This document shows positions 52,651-61,882 of a stretch of 64,000 bases of DNA, in pieces. This DNA is from Luteimonas wenzhouensis (lineage in GTDB: Bacteria > Pseudomonadota > Gammaproteobacteria > Xanthomonadales > Xanthomonadaceae), in NCBI RefSeq assembly GCF_007859305.1, contig NZ_VOHE01000009.1, forward strand, positions 1-64,000. The letters are read 5' to 3'. Made by a program: the position numbers and the translations under genes. The stretch's first letter is position 1; each line of letters opens with the position of its first letter. Under the pieces are notes generated by a model, which had not been told where the DNA came from, searched no databases, and saw nothing but the letters and a program-made list of their open reading frames with translations.

Positions 52651-53763
52651 TCAGAGGCCGTCGAGAAACCCCGAGACCGCCGGACCGAAGCGCTCGAAGT
52701 CGACCAGGAATGCGTCGTGGCCCTGCGGCGACTCCATGCCGACGAAGCGGGCGCGGGCGCCGCCCGCGGCCAGGCCCTCGGCGATCTCCTGCTGCTGCTC
52801 CACCGGGAACAGGATGTCGGTGCGGGCGCCGATGGCCAGCGCCTTGTCCACCTGCACCTGCGCCAGCGCCGCGCGCACATCGCCATCGGCGTACTCGGCC
52901 AGGTCGAACCAGTCCATCGAGCGGCTGAGGTAGAGGTAGCTGTTGGGGTCGTAGCGGCGCACGAAGCGGCGGGCGTGGCCTTCGAGGTAGCTCTCGACCT
53001 GGAACTCGAGGCCGAAGGGTTCCTCGTCGGGACGGTCGGACTCCAGTCGCACGCGGCCGAAGCGGCCGTCCCACTCCAGCGCCGAACGGTAGGTGATCAC
53101 GCCCAGCTTGCGCGCGATGCGCATCCCCGATTCGGGATAGCGTTCGTCGCTGTAGTGGCCCTCGTTCCAGTTCGGGTCGAGGCGGATCGCCTCGCGCTGC
53201 AGCGAGCGCACCGCGATCGAGAACGGCAGGGCGCGGGCGCTGCCGCTGATGTTGATGTGGGCACGGCTGATGCCCGGGTGGCGATGGAGCAGGGCCAGGG
53301 CGGTCATTCCGCCCATGGAGTTGCCGATCACGCACGCGAGCTGCTCGATGCCGAGCGCGCGCACCACGTGCGCGGCGGCATCGGCCACGTCCTCGATCGA
53401 CACGTCGGGGAAGCGCAGGCGGTAGGGTTCGCCGGTGGCCGGGTCGATCGAGGCCGGGCCGGTCGAGCCCTTGCAGCTGCCGAGCGGATTGACGCACACG
53501 ACGTACCAGCGGTCGGTGTCGATCGGCTTGCTCGGGCCGAGCATCGCTTCCCACCAGCCCGGCGTGGGGTCGTCCTCGCGGCTGGCGGCGTGCGCGTCGG
53601 GCGACAGGCCGGGGCAGATCAGGATCGCGTTGTCGCCCGCCGCGTTGGGCCGGCCCCAGGTTTCGTAGGCCACGCGTCCGTGTTCGAGCACGCCGCCGCG
53701 CTTCATCCGGAAAGGGGAAGGCAGGTCGACCCAGCACGTGCCGGGGGGGATGAACTCGGTCAT
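52651..53763 (-). CDS. metX: MetX-type O-acyltransferase (homoserine or serine O-succinyl/acetyltransferase)
   Basis: A 370-residue alpha/beta-hydrolase-fold acyltransferase with VAYETWGRPNA, the LSPDAHAAS segment, the GSCKGSTGPAS motif, the nucleophile elbow VIGNSMGGM (catalytic Ser) and the C-terminal RTDILFPVEQQQEIA (Asp) and ESPQGHDAFLVDFE (His). MetX activates homoserine for methionine synthesis. In xanthomonads the family member has been reported to act as a serine O-succinyltransferase for cysteine synthesis, and the acyl donor and acceptor cannot be told from the sequence alone. The start ATG is the first of the conserved N-terminus. Confidence 0.85.
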   Translation of the reverse strand: MTEFIPPGTCWVDLPSPFRMKRGGVLEHGRVAYETWGRPNAAGDNAILICPGLSPDAHAASREDDPTPGWWEAMLGPSKPIDTDRWYVVCVNPLGSCKGSTGPASIDPATGEPYRLRFPDVSIEDVADAAAHVVRALGIEQLACVIGNSMGGMTALALLHRHPGISRAHINISGSARALPFSIAVRSLQREAIRLDPNWNEGHYSDERYPESGMRIARKLGVITYRSALEWDGRFGRVRLESDRPDEEPFGLEFQVESYLEGHARRFVRRYDPNSYLYLSRSMDWFDLAEYADGDVRAALAQVQVDKALAIGARTDILFPVEQQQEIAEGLAAGGARARFVGMESPQGHDAFLVDFERFGPAVSGFLDGL

Positions 53764-53868
53764 GCGCGGATTCTAAAGCCATCGTCGCGCCGGCCCGAGC
53801 GTTGCATCCGCAATCATTGCAGAGGCACGCGTCCGTGCAACGCGCGGACTGGACGCTGTGCCGGACGT

Positions 53869-54906
53869 TCAGCGCGCGGCGGCGCCGATCACCAGTTCCA
53901 CCGGGCCATCGGCCGGCAACTGCACCCGCACCGCGGCCGATTCGACGTCGTCGTCGCTGCGGTCGGCGCTGCCGGTGGCGGAGATGCGGGCCACCACCTC
54001 CACCGCCTCCAGCGTGGACAGCTTCGCGGTGGGCATGAGGCTGTCGCCGTCGTCAAGCACGATGTCCAGCGGCAGGTCGCGCAGGGCGTGCCGTTCCACC
54101 GCCACCGGCATCGGCGGGCCACCGGCCGCGCGCGCGGACACGAACACCACCGCGTCCCCGGGCAGGCGCACGCGCGCGGCGAAGTCCGGATCCAGGCGCA
54201 CGCGCACGCGCACGCCGTTGCCGGCGCCGGCGGGCGCGTCGGCCATGGCCGCGGGCAGCGGCGGCATGCCGGCGGCCTCGCGCGCAAGCGCGATCTGGGG
54301 GCGCAGGGCGCGTGCGGTCGCGGCGTCCACCTTCGGCAGCAGGTCCTCCCAGGCCGCCACGGCTTCGGCGTCCTCGCCGCGTTGGCGGTGGGCCACGCCG
54401 ATGAACCAGCGGGCGCGCTGGTGGTCGGGATCGTGCACCAGGGCCTGGCGGAGCATGCCCAGCGCCTGGTCGTCGATCAGGTGGTCGGGGTTGGCCTGGG
54501 CGACGGCCTGCGCGGCCTCGACCAGCAGGTCGGGATCGTCGGGGATGTGCTCGAGCGCGGCCAGGTAGGCCTCGCGCGCGCGCAAGCGGTGGCCAAGCGC
54601 GGCATGGGCGCGGGCCAGCAGCCGCCAGCCCTCGGGCTGGGCCGGGTCGCGCTCGAGCGCGGCCTCGAGTTCGGCGATCGCCTCCTCCATCGACGGCGCC
54701 TGCCCGGCGGTCGCGGCCACGACCGCCGGATCCAGGGCTTCGGGGCTGCCGACGATGCGGTACAGCGCAAACGCCATCGCCGGCACCGCCACCAGCACCG
54801 CCACGAACACCCGCCGCGAATCGCGGCGCAGCGGCCATGCCACCAGCGCGGCGAGCAGCAGTGCGGCCAGGACGAGCACCATGTACAGCACGACGGGGCT
54901 CACCAT
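53869..54906 (-). CDS. ccmI: Cytochrome c maturation protein CcmI
   Basis: A 345-residue protein with two N-terminal membrane helices (residues 5-25 and 32-50), a TPR domain (about 70-210, e.g. GWRLLARAHAALGHRLRAREAY) and a C-terminal periplasmic domain (VRVRVRLDPDFAARV-type). CcmI binds the C-terminus of apocytochromes and delivers them to CcmFH. The start was set at ATG 54,906 because it begins the first helix and overlaps the ccmH end by seven bases, as the last gene of the ccm operon. Confidence 0.9.
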   Translation of the reverse strand: MVSPVVLYMVLVLAALLLAALVAWPLRRDSRRVFVAVLVAVPAMAFALYRIVGSPEALDPAVVAATAGQAPSMEEAIAELEAALERDPAQPEGWRLLARAHAALGHRLRAREAYLAALEHIPDDPDLLVEAAQAVAQANPDHLIDDQALGMLRQALVHDPDHQRARWFIGVAHRQRGEDAEAVAAWEDLLPKVDAATARALRPQIALAREAAGMPPLPAAMADAPAGAGNGVRVRVRLDPDFAARVRLPGDAVVFVSARAAGGPPMPVAVERHALRDLPLDIVLDDGDSLMPTAKLSTLEAVEVVARISATGSADRSDDDVESAAVRVQLPADGPVELVIGAAAR

Positions 54907-55355
54907 TCCTGGTCCTCCTCGGGCGGCAGCGGCTGGCGGCTGCGGCTGCGCACGACCCTCGCCACCACGATGCTGCCGGCCAGCAGCACCAGCGCCGGGC
55001 CCAGCCACAGCAGCCAGGTATGGCCGCCAAAGCGCGGGCGGTAGAGCACGAACTCGCCGTAGCGGTCGACCAGGTAGTCGCGGATCTCGGCGTCGCTGCG
55101 GCCCTCGCGCATCAGCTCGAACACTTCGCGGCGCAGGTCGTGTGCGATCTGGGCGTTGGAGTCGGCCAGCGACTGGTTCTGGCACATCACGCAGCGCAGC
55201 TCGGCGACCAGGTCGTGGAAGCGGCGGGCCTCGGCCTCGTCGCGGAACTCGAGCGGCGTGGCATCGCGCACCGCCTGGGCGTGCACCACGCCGATGGCGA
55301 GCGCGAACAGCAGCGCGGCGAGCAGTCGACGCAGCAGGGCGGGGCGCACGTTCAT
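54900..55355 (-). CDS. ccmH: Cytochrome c maturation protein CcmH
   Basis: A 151-residue protein with an export signal, the thiol-redox motif LRCVMCQNQSLADSNA (CxxC, Cys reducing apocytochrome haem-binding sites) and a C-terminal membrane helix. The end overlaps the ccmI start by seven bases and its start overlaps the ccmG end by four. Confidence 0.95.
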   Translation of the reverse strand: MNVRPALLRRLLAALLFALAIGVVHAQAVRDATPLEFRDEAEARRFHDLVAELRCVMCQNQSLADSNAQIAHDLRREVFELMREGRSDAEIRDYLVDRYGEFVLYRPRFGGHTWLLWLGPALVLLAGSIVVARVVRSRSRQPLPPEEDQEW

Positions 55356-55909
55356 CGCGGCACCCCGATGGCGTCGAGCGCAGGCAGCAGGTCGCGTTCG
55401 AGCACGGCCTCGTCGATCGGCCCGACGTGCTTCCAGCGCACGATGCCCTGCGCGTCCACCAGGAAGGTCTCGGGCGCGCCGTAGATGCCCCAGTCGATCG
55501 CCTTGCGGCCGTCGTAGTCCACCAGCACCAGCCAGTACGGGTTGCCGAACTGCTCCAGCCAGCGCATCGCGTCGGCGTGCTCGTCCTTCCAGTTGTAGCC
55601 GACCACGCGGATGCGCTTGGTCTCGGCCAGGCGGGTGATCACCGGATGCTCGACCCGGCAGCCGGGGCACCAGCTGCCCCAGACGTTGAGCAGGTAGGGC
55701 TGGCCGAGCAGTTCGCGCGAATCGACCAGGCGCCCGGGCTCGTGCAGCACCGGCAGCGAGAACTCCGGGGCCGGCTTGCCGATCAGGGGCGAGGGCAACA
55801 CGTCGCGGTCGCTGCGATCGGACACCAGCACGCCGTACAGCAGCAGGCCCACCAGGCCCAGGAACACCGCGGCGATCACCGCGGACGCGAGGTGGCGGTT
55901 GCCGGCCAT
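55352..55909 (-). CDS. ccmG: Thiol:disulfide oxidoreductase CcmG/DsbE
   Basis: A 185-residue membrane-anchored thioredoxin-like protein. The N-terminal helix (residues 8-28) is followed by the GKPAPEFSLP start, the active site WGSWCPGCRVEHP (CxxC), and GIYGAPETFLVD with the cis-Pro. It reduces the disulphide of apocytochrome via CcmH. The start ATG shares one base with the ccmF stop (TGATG). Confidence 0.95.
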   Translation of the reverse strand: MAGNRHLASAVIAAVFLGLVGLLLYGVLVSDRSDRDVLPSPLIGKPAPEFSLPVLHEPGRLVDSRELLGQPYLLNVWGSWCPGCRVEHPVITRLAETKRIRVVGYNWKDEHADAMRWLEQFGNPYWLVLVDYDGRKAIDWGIYGAPETFLVDAQGIVRWKHVGPIDEAVLERDLLPALDAIGVPR

Positions 55910-57864
55910 CAGTCGGTTCCCCCACGGGCGCCCGCGCGCGGCGCGGGCGAGTTGGCCGACACGCGCCGGAAGCGCCGGTCGGTGGCGGTGACGAAGCCGC
56001 CCAGTGCCATCAGCAGCGCACCGGCCCAGATCCAGCGCACGAACGGCTTGACCTGCAGCCGCACCGCCCAGGCGCCGTTGCCCAGCGGTTCGCCCAGCGC
56101 GGCGAACGCGTCGGCGAACACCCCGGCGTGGATGCCGGCGTCGGTCATGATCTGCCCGCCGCTGGCGTAGGCGCGCTTTTCCGGATGCAGCAGTGCCAGC
56201 GGCCGGTCGTCGCGGAAGACCTGCACCAGGCCGCGGTCGGCCACGTAGTTGGGGCCCTGCACGCGCTCCACGCCCTCGAGGCGGAACTCGTAGCGGCCGA
56301 TGCGCGCGCTGTCGCCCGGCGACATCGCCACCTCGCGCTGCACGTGCTGCGCCTCCACCAGCAGGGCCCCGACCAGGAACACCGCGATGCCGGCGTGCCC
56401 CAGCACCATGCCCAGCATCTCGGGGGTGAACGCGCGGCCACTGGCGCGCAGCCGGCTCCAGGCGAAGCGCGCGGTGCCCAGCCCCACCCACAGCGCGGCG
56501 GACACGCCAACCGCGGTCTTGAGCGGCCCCTGCGGCGCCATGAAGTAGCCCACCGCCCCGAGCGCCAATGCCAGGCCCAGCCACGGCAGCAGCAGGGCCA
56601 GCGGCCTGGAGGCCTGTTCCTGCTGCCAGCGGGTCAGCGGGCCCAGCGGCACCAGCAGCACCAGCGGCGCCATCAGCACGATGAACAGGGTGCCGAAGTA
56701 GGGCGGGCCGACCGACACCTTGCCCAGGGCGAGCGCGTCGGCGAGCAGCGGATAGAGCGTGCCCAGCAGCACCATCGCGCAGGCGGCGGTGAGCAGCAGG
56801 TTGTTGACCAGCAACAGCGTCTCGCGCGAGGCCGCGGCGAACGGACGCCCCTGCGGCAGCCCTGGCGCGCGCAGCACGTACAGCGCCAGCGCACCGCCGA
56901 TCACCGCGGCCAGGAAGGCCAGGATGAACAGGCCGCGGCCCGGGTCGGCGGCAAACGAGTGCACGCTGGTCAGCACCCCCGAGCGAACCAGGAACGCGCC
57001 CAGCAGCGACAGCGAGAAGGTGGCGATCGCCAGCAGCAGGGTCCAGCCGCCGAAGCTTCCGCGCTTCTCGGTGGCTGCCTGCGAATGGATCAGCGCCGCG
57101 CCCGCCAGCCACGGCATGAAGCTGGCGTTTTCCACCGGGTCCCAGAACCACCAGCCGCCCCAGCCCAGCTCGTAATAGGCCCACCACGAGCCGAGCATGA
57201 TGCCCAGGGTGAGAAAGCCCCAGGCCACGTTGGTCCACGGCCGCGCCCAGCGCAGCCAGCGCGCGTCCACCTGGCCCTCGAGCAGGGCCGCGATCGCGAA
57301 CGCGAACGGCACCACGAAGCCGATGTAGCCCACGTAGAGCATCGGCGGATGCACGATCATCCCCGGGTCCTGCAGCAGCGGGTTGAGGTCGTGGCCCTCG
57401 AGCGGGGCCGGCAGCAGGCGCAGGAAGGGGTTGGAGGTGAAGGCCAGGAACGAGAGGAAGCCGATCGCGACCAGCCCGATCACGCCCAGCACGCGCGCCA
57501 TCACCACCTCGGGCAGCCGCCGCGACCACAGCGCCACCGCGGCGTTCCACACCGCGAGCATCAGCACCCACAGCAGCATCGAGCCTTCATGCGCGCCCCA
57601 CACCGCGGTGAAGCGGTAGACCATCGGCAGCAGGCTGTTGGAGTTGTCGGCCACGTACTTGACCGAGAAGTCCTGCTGCACGAAGGCGAGGGTCAGCACC
57701 GCGTAGGCGAACAGCAGCAGCGCCAGCTGGGCGTAGGCGGCCGGACGCGCCACCGCCATCCACGACGCGCGCCCGCCGGCGGCGCCGGCCAGCGGCAGCA
57801 GCGCCTGCAGGAGCGCCGCGACCAGGGCCAGCAGCAGCGCGGCCTGGCCGAGTTCAGGCAGCAT
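55909..57864 (-). CDS. ccmF: Cytochrome c haem lyase subunit CcmF
   Basis: A 651-residue polytopic membrane protein with the tryptophan-rich signature GWGGWWFWDPVENASFMPWL near residue 230 and the flanking His residues that bind haem b. It carries haem from CcmE to apocytochrome c. It has about 15 membrane segments and a normal length. It follows ccmE by 54 bases. Confidence 0.95.
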   Translation of the reverse strand: MLPELGQAALLLALVAALLQALLPLAGAAGGRASWMAVARPAAYAQLALLLFAYAVLTLAFVQQDFSVKYVADNSNSLLPMVYRFTAVWGAHEGSMLLWVLMLAVWNAAVALWSRRLPEVVMARVLGVIGLVAIGFLSFLAFTSNPFLRLLPAPLEGHDLNPLLQDPGMIVHPPMLYVGYIGFVVPFAFAIAALLEGQVDARWLRWARPWTNVAWGFLTLGIMLGSWWAYYELGWGGWWFWDPVENASFMPWLAGAALIHSQAATEKRGSFGGWTLLLAIATFSLSLLGAFLVRSGVLTSVHSFAADPGRGLFILAFLAAVIGGALALYVLRAPGLPQGRPFAAASRETLLLVNNLLLTAACAMVLLGTLYPLLADALALGKVSVGPPYFGTLFIVLMAPLVLLVPLGPLTRWQQEQASRPLALLLPWLGLALALGAVGYFMAPQGPLKTAVGVSAALWVGLGTARFAWSRLRASGRAFTPEMLGMVLGHAGIAVFLVGALLVEAQHVQREVAMSPGDSARIGRYEFRLEGVERVQGPNYVADRGLVQVFRDDRPLALLHPEKRAYASGGQIMTDAGIHAGVFADAFAALGEPLGNGAWAVRLQVKPFVRWIWAGALLMALGGFVTATDRRFRRVSANSPAPRAGARGGTD

Positions 57865-57918
57865 GGGGCGCGCCCGGTGCGACGGGGGCCGGCGGTCGCG
57901 CGCCGGCGTGCAAGGCCA

Positions 57919-58401
57919 TCACTGCCCGGCCTCCGCCGGCGGCGCGTCCTCGACGTTGTGCCTGGCATGGGCCAGGCCCATCTTGTCGGCCACTTCCTTG
58001 GGTACGTAGGTCTCGTCGTGCTTGGCCAGCACGTCCTCGGCCACGAACACGCCCTCGCGCATGCGCCCGGTGGCGACCACCGCCTGGCCCTCGCGGAACA
58101 GGTCGGGCAGCATCCGGTCGTAGACCACTTCCAGCTGCGCGTCGCCGTCGGTGACGCGGAAGCGCGCCACCAGCGAACCGTCCTCGCGCCGGAACGACCC
58201 GGTCTCCACCATGCCGCCGAGGCGGAAGCGCGCATCGCCCGAGGACACCGCCTCGCCGGCGGCGCCCGAAAGCACCTCGTTGGGCGTGTACAGGTAGGCG
58301 ACATTGCGCTGGAGCGCGAACGCCACCAGGGTCGCCGCGAGCGCCGCGGCGGCCAGCAGGGCCAGCACGAACCACAGTCGGCGGCGTCGGGTCTGGTTCA
58401 T
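57919..58401 (-). CDS. ccmE: Haem chaperone CcmE
   Basis: A 160-residue haem chaperone with an N-terminal membrane helix ([17 protein letters not shown]), an OB-fold ([14 protein letters not shown]) and the covalent haem-binding [10 protein letters not shown], with the His in the HDETY motif near residue 127. The stop follows an acidic tail. The start overlaps the ccmD stop (ATGA). Confidence 0.95.
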   Translation of the reverse strand: MNQTRRRRLWFVLALLAAAALAATLVAFALQRNVAYLYTPNEVLSGAAGEAVSSGDARFRLGGMVETGSFRREDGSLVARFRVTDGDAQLEVVYDRMLPDLFREGQAVVATGRMREGVFVAEDVLAKHDETYVPKEVADKMGLAHARHNVEDAPPAEAGQ

Positions 58402-58568
58402 CGTTTCAGTTCCTGTTCCTGGGCCTGGCCGCGCGCGGCCTCGCGCCGCGCCAGCAGCCGCGACGCGCGCAGCACCTGGGCGATGCGGATGCGCGGGGCC
58501 ACGAAATCCCACAGCAGCACGGCCGCGAATACGGCGTAGGCGGCCACCACGTAGGCGAGGTAGGTCAT
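58398..58568 (-). CDS. ccmD: Haem exporter subunit CcmD
   Basis: A 56-residue single-pass membrane protein ([24 protein letters not shown]...) with basic cytoplasmic C-terminus. It is the standard small partner of CcmABC that helps release CcmE. Its ATG overlaps the ccmC end (ATGA) and its stop overlaps ccmE. Confidence 0.9.
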   Translation of the reverse strand: MTYLAYVVAAYAVFAAVLLWDFVAPRIRIAQVLRASRLLARREAARGQAQEQELKR

Positions 58569-59326
58569 GCCGCACCCCCGCCGGCCAGGCGCCTGACCCA
58601 GTCCTTGCCGGCCTCGCGGGCGAGGTTGTCGGCGCGGGCGCGGGCCAGCAGCGAGCCGATCGCCCAGAACTTCGTGCCGACCACCATCCACAGCAGCGGC
58701 GGCATCATGCTCGGGTCCATCGACGACTCGCCGAACACGCGGATGGTCTGTCCCTGGTGGAGCGAGTTCCACCACACCACCGAGTAGCGGATGATCGGCA
58801 GCATCACCACGCCGACGATTGCCAGCAGCGAAGCCGCGCGCGCGCCGGCGCGGCGGTCCTCGATCGCCGCGTACAGCCCGATCACGCCGAAGTAGAGGAA
58901 CAGCAGCACCAGCTGCGAGGTCAGGCGCGGGTCCCAGTCCCACCAGGTACCCCACATCGGCTTGCCCCAGATGCTGCCGGTGGCCAGGGTGATGGCGGTG
59001 AAGGCGGCGCCGATCGGCGCGCAGGCCATGGCCAGGATCTCGCACAGCTTGATCCGCCAGATGAGCGCGATCGCGCCGTAGAAGGCCATCAGCGCGAACA
59101 TCGCCAGGCTCATCCAGGCCGAGGGCACGTGGATGTAGAGGATCCGGAAGCTGTCGCCCTGCTGGTAGTCGGGCGGAACCACGAACAGCGCGCCGTACAG
59201 CCCCACCGCCATGGTTGCCAGCCCGGCCGCGAACGCCCACGGCGCCCAGCGCGCGGCGAAGCGGTCGAAGTAGGGGGGTGACCCGAGCTGGTGGAACCAG
59301 CGCACCACCGGGTGCATGTTGGACAT
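58565..59326 (-). CDS. ccmC: Haem transporter subunit CcmC
   Basis: A 253-residue six-helix membrane protein with the haem-handling motif [14 protein letters not shown] near residue 123 and flanking His ([16 protein letters not shown]). It loads haem onto CcmE. It is preceded by 512 bases of repeat-bearing spacer that separates it from ccmB. Confidence 0.95.
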   Translation of the reverse strand: MSNMHPVVRWFHQLGSPPYFDRFAARWAPWAFAAGLATMAVGLYGALFVVPPDYQQGDSFRILYIHVPSAWMSLAMFALMAFYGAIALIWRIKLCEILAMACAPIGAAFTAITLATGSIWGKPMWGTWWDWDPRLTSQLVLLFLYFGVIGLYAAIEDRRAGARAASLLAIVGVVMLPIIRYSVVWWNSLHQGQTIRVFGESSMDPSMMPPLLWMVVGTKFWAIGSLLARARADNLAREAGKDWVRRLAGGGAA

Positions 59327-59838
59327 CAGGGCGTCTGCTCGCAGGGAGGGGGCCGCCGGGCCGCCGGAGGCCCGTCAGGGCGCCGGCATCCCTGGCCAAG
59401 TGGCTATTTTTTCAGACAAGGCCGGCAGGGCCAAGCCTGACCGGGTGGACAGGATGCCCCATCCCGCGCCGCGGCGCCCTCCACGACTCCCTGGGGAACA
59501 CCTCCCCCGCGTGCACGGCGCCTTCCCCGCTTGGGGGAAAGGTCGGGATGGGGCACGGCCGCAGGCGCGCAGACGGCGCACGCCCAGGCCGGTTCATGCC
59601 GGCTGGCGTCCCGCCCCGCGCTCCGCGCGCTGCGCCCTTGCTCCTTCCCCCGCTTGCGGGGGAAGGTCGGGATGGGGGCACGGCCGCAGGCGGGCAGACG
59701 GCGGGCCGGGAGGCCGGATCGGCGGCGGCCGGGTGCCCCCACCCCAGCCCTCCCCCGCAAGCGGGGGAGGGGGCGAATCCGGGGAAGAGTGGAGCCGGGG
59801 AGGAGCGGACCCAGGGGCGGGCGGACACCGGGCGAACG
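59327..59838. other. Spacer between ccmB and ccmC, no gene
   Basis: In related bacteria ccmB and ccmC are close together. Here 512 bases lie between them and hold at least three REP-like palindromes. No gene is seen. Confidence 0.6.
59521..59774. repeat. Three REP-like palindromes inside the ccm operon
   Basis: Hairpins occur at 59,521-59,542 (CCTTCCCCGCTTGGGGGAAAGG), 59,643-59,665 (CCTTCCCCCGCTTGCGGGGGAAGG type) and 59,740-59,774 (CCAGCCCTCCCCCGCAAGCGGGGGAGGG type). Two are followed by TCGGGATGGGG and one preceded by CCCCACCCC, the G/C-run flanks of the family seen elsewhere in the window. Confidence 0.75.
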
Positions 59839-60528
59839 CTACTGCGCCGCGATCCGGATCGCGCCGGCCGCCGCGACCGGCGCCAGCACCAGCGCCAACA
59901 CCAGCCCGGCCGCCAGCAGCAGCAGGCCGCCCGACGGGTCGTGCCCCTGGGCCGCCTGGGCCACGGAGCCGGCGCCGAATACCAGCACCGGCACGTACAG
60001 CGGCAGCGCCAGCAAGGCCAGCAGCACGCCGGCACGGCGCATGCCCACGGTGAGCGCTGAAACCACCGCGCCGATCAGGCTCAGCAGCGGCGTGCCCAGC
60101 GCCAGGGCGGCCAGCAGCACCGGCCACAGCCCGCGCGGCAGGTACATCAGCTCGGCCAGCAGCGGCACCGCCACCAGCAGCGGCACGGCGGTGGTGAGCC
60201 AGTGCATCAGGGTCCGCACCAGCACCAGCCAGGCCAGCGGCACCGGCGCCAGCCGCCACTGCTCAAGCGAGCCGTCCTCGGCGTCGCCGCGGAACAGGGT
60301 GTCGAGCGCCAGCAGCCCCGACAGCAGCACCGCCACCCACAGCACGCCCGGCGCGGCGCGGGCCAGCAGGTCGCGCTCGCTGCCAAGCGCCAGCGCGAAC
60401 AGCACCACGACCAGGATCGCGAACAGCGCCGGCTGCAGCGCGTCGCCGCGGCGGCGCCAGAGCAGGCGCAGGTCGCGCACCACCAGGGCGCGGGCGGCGG
60501 AAGCCAGGGTGGGCGCGCCGTCGCTCAT
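59839..60528 (-). CDS. ccmB: Haem exporter membrane subunit CcmB
   Basis: A 229-residue protein of six membrane helices, with [15 protein letters not shown], a conserved [17 protein letters not shown] loop and the C-terminal helices. CcmB is the permease of the CcmAB haem/energy ATPase. The ATG overlaps the ccmA stop by four bases. Confidence 0.93.
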   Translation of the reverse strand: MSDGAPTLASAARALVVRDLRLLWRRRGDALQPALFAILVVVLFALALGSERDLLARAAPGVLWVAVLLSGLLALDTLFRGDAEDGSLEQWRLAPVPLAWLVLVRTLMHWLTTAVPLLVAVPLLAELMYLPRGLWPVLLAALALGTPLLSLIGAVVSALTVGMRRAGVLLALLALPLYVPVLVFGAGSVAQAAQGHDPSGGLLLLAAGLVLALVLAPVAAAGAIRIAAQ

Positions 60529-61178
60529 GCCGGATCCTCCCGCCGTTCCAGCACCAGCAGCCGGGTCCGCACCGGCGGCGCCGCGTACGCGCCGTGGGTG
60601 GTGACCAGGGCCGCGCCGCCCGCGTCGAGGTGGGCGCGGACCATCCGGTTGACCAGTTCGATCCCGGGCAGGTCGAGGTTGGCGTAGGGTTCGTCCAGCA
60701 GCCACAGTTCGGCCGGCGACAGCCACAGCCGCGCCAGCGCCAGGCGCCGGCGCTGGCCGGCCGACAGGTTGCGCGCCGGGGTGTCCTCGTAGCCGGCCAG
60801 CCCGGCGATGCCCAGCGCCTGCACGATGTCCACGCCCGCGCGCCTGCCGAGCAGGCCGCACAGGTATTCGAGGTTCTCCACCGCGCCGAGGTCCGCCTTC
60901 AGTCCGGGCAAATGGCCGAGGTAGGCCACCTGGCCGGCGCGGGCCGCCGCGGCGGCGGCCACGCCGTGCAGGCGCACCTCGCCGGTCGCGCCGTCGAGCA
61001 GTCCCGCCAGCGCCCGCAGCAGGGTGGTCTTGCCGGCGCCGTTGCCGCCCTGCACGAGCAGGGCCTCGCCGGCCTCGACGCTGAAGTCCAGGGGGCCGAA
61101 CAGCGGCACGTCGTCGCGGGCGAAGCCCAGGCCGCGCACGTCGATCAGCGGCGCGGGGGCGGGAGGGGCGTCGGGCAT
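60525..61178 (-). CDS. ccmA: Haem exporter ATP-binding protein CcmA
   Basis: A 217-residue ABC ATPase with Walker [19 protein letters not shown], signature [16 protein letters not shown], Walker [14 protein letters not shown] and a VVTTHG-type H-loop (ALVTTHGAY). It powers release of holo-CcmE. The start MPDAPPA was chosen because it begins 13 residues before the conserved domain; a longer frame upstream is not conserved. Confidence 0.95.
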   Translation of the reverse strand: MPDAPPAPAPLIDVRGLGFARDDVPLFGPLDFSVEAGEALLVQGGNGAGKTTLLRALAGLLDGATGEVRLHGVAAAAAARAGQVAYLGHLPGLKADLGAVENLEYLCGLLGRRAGVDIVQALGIAGLAGYEDTPARNLSAGQRRRLALARLWLSPAELWLLDEPYANLDLPGIELVNRMVRAHLDAGGAALVTTHGAYAAPPVRTRLLVLERREDPA

Positions 61179-61212
61179 CACGGGCGCTTCGGCCGGCGGT
61201 CGGCCATCGCGG

Positions 61213-61698
61213 TCATTGTAGCCAGTCGACGTGGGCGTCGTCGGGGTGCTCGTCCGGCCGCGCCGCGTCCATCCGCAGGCGCACCGGTTCCCCGGGGCGC
61301 CACCACAGGGACCCGAGTTGTCCGAAGCGCCGCGAGAGCGCGTCGAACCCTGGCGCATCCATGTCCATCACCAGCCAGCTGGGCTCGCGCCAGGTGCGGT
61401 TGGGGGCCTGGGCGAACGCCGGCAGGAACCGGTGTCCGCTCGCGGCCAGGACCTCGTGCAGGGCGTCGTCGGCGCGCCGGTTCTCCTCCCTGCTGCGCTC
61501 GACCGAATGCGGGTTCCAGGCCGACAGCAGGCCGAAGGAGGTGGCCGAGGGGTAGGCGAGCTCAAGGCCCGGCGTGGGCAGGCCGACCACGATGTCATGC
61601 CATGACCCCTCGTGCTGCCACTGGTACTCGGCCTCGAGGTAGGCCTGCAGCAGCGCGACCATGCGCGCGGCGTCGAGGCGTGTACCTGCGTCGTGCAT
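61213..61698 (-). CDS. DUF3293-family protein
   Basis: A 161-residue protein matching DUF3293: [32 protein letters not shown]-like helix, [16 protein letters not shown]. Function unknown. It ends 34 bases before ccmA on the same strand, so may be the first gene of the ccmAB transcript, a neighbour often kept in xanthomonads. Confidence 0.75.
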   Translation of the reverse strand: MHDAGTRLDAARMVALLQAYLEAEYQWQHEGSWHDIVVGLPTPGLELAYPSATSFGLLSAWNPHSVERSREENRRADDALHEVLAASGHRFLPAFAQAPNRTWREPSWLVMDMDAPGFDALSRRFGQLGSLWWRPGEPVRLRMDAARPDEHPDDAHVDWLQ

Positions 61699-61882
61699 GC
61701 CGGGTCAGCGCCGCCTCGCGCAGCGCCGGCGGCCGCGGTGGCCGGGGCGCGCGCAGGCGCAGGCCCGGTCCGCGGGCCGGTCCGTCACCGGGCGATGCCT
61801 GCGCGTTGGAAACATCGCGACAGGTGTAACCCATCGGACCCGGATCGTAAACTCCCGTTCCTCACAGTCACCGCGAGTCGAG

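Noticed and set aside
53764-53868. A methionine-responsive riboswitch before metX
   Set aside because: The 105 bases contain no conserved SAM-riboswitch stems or core that I can recognise.
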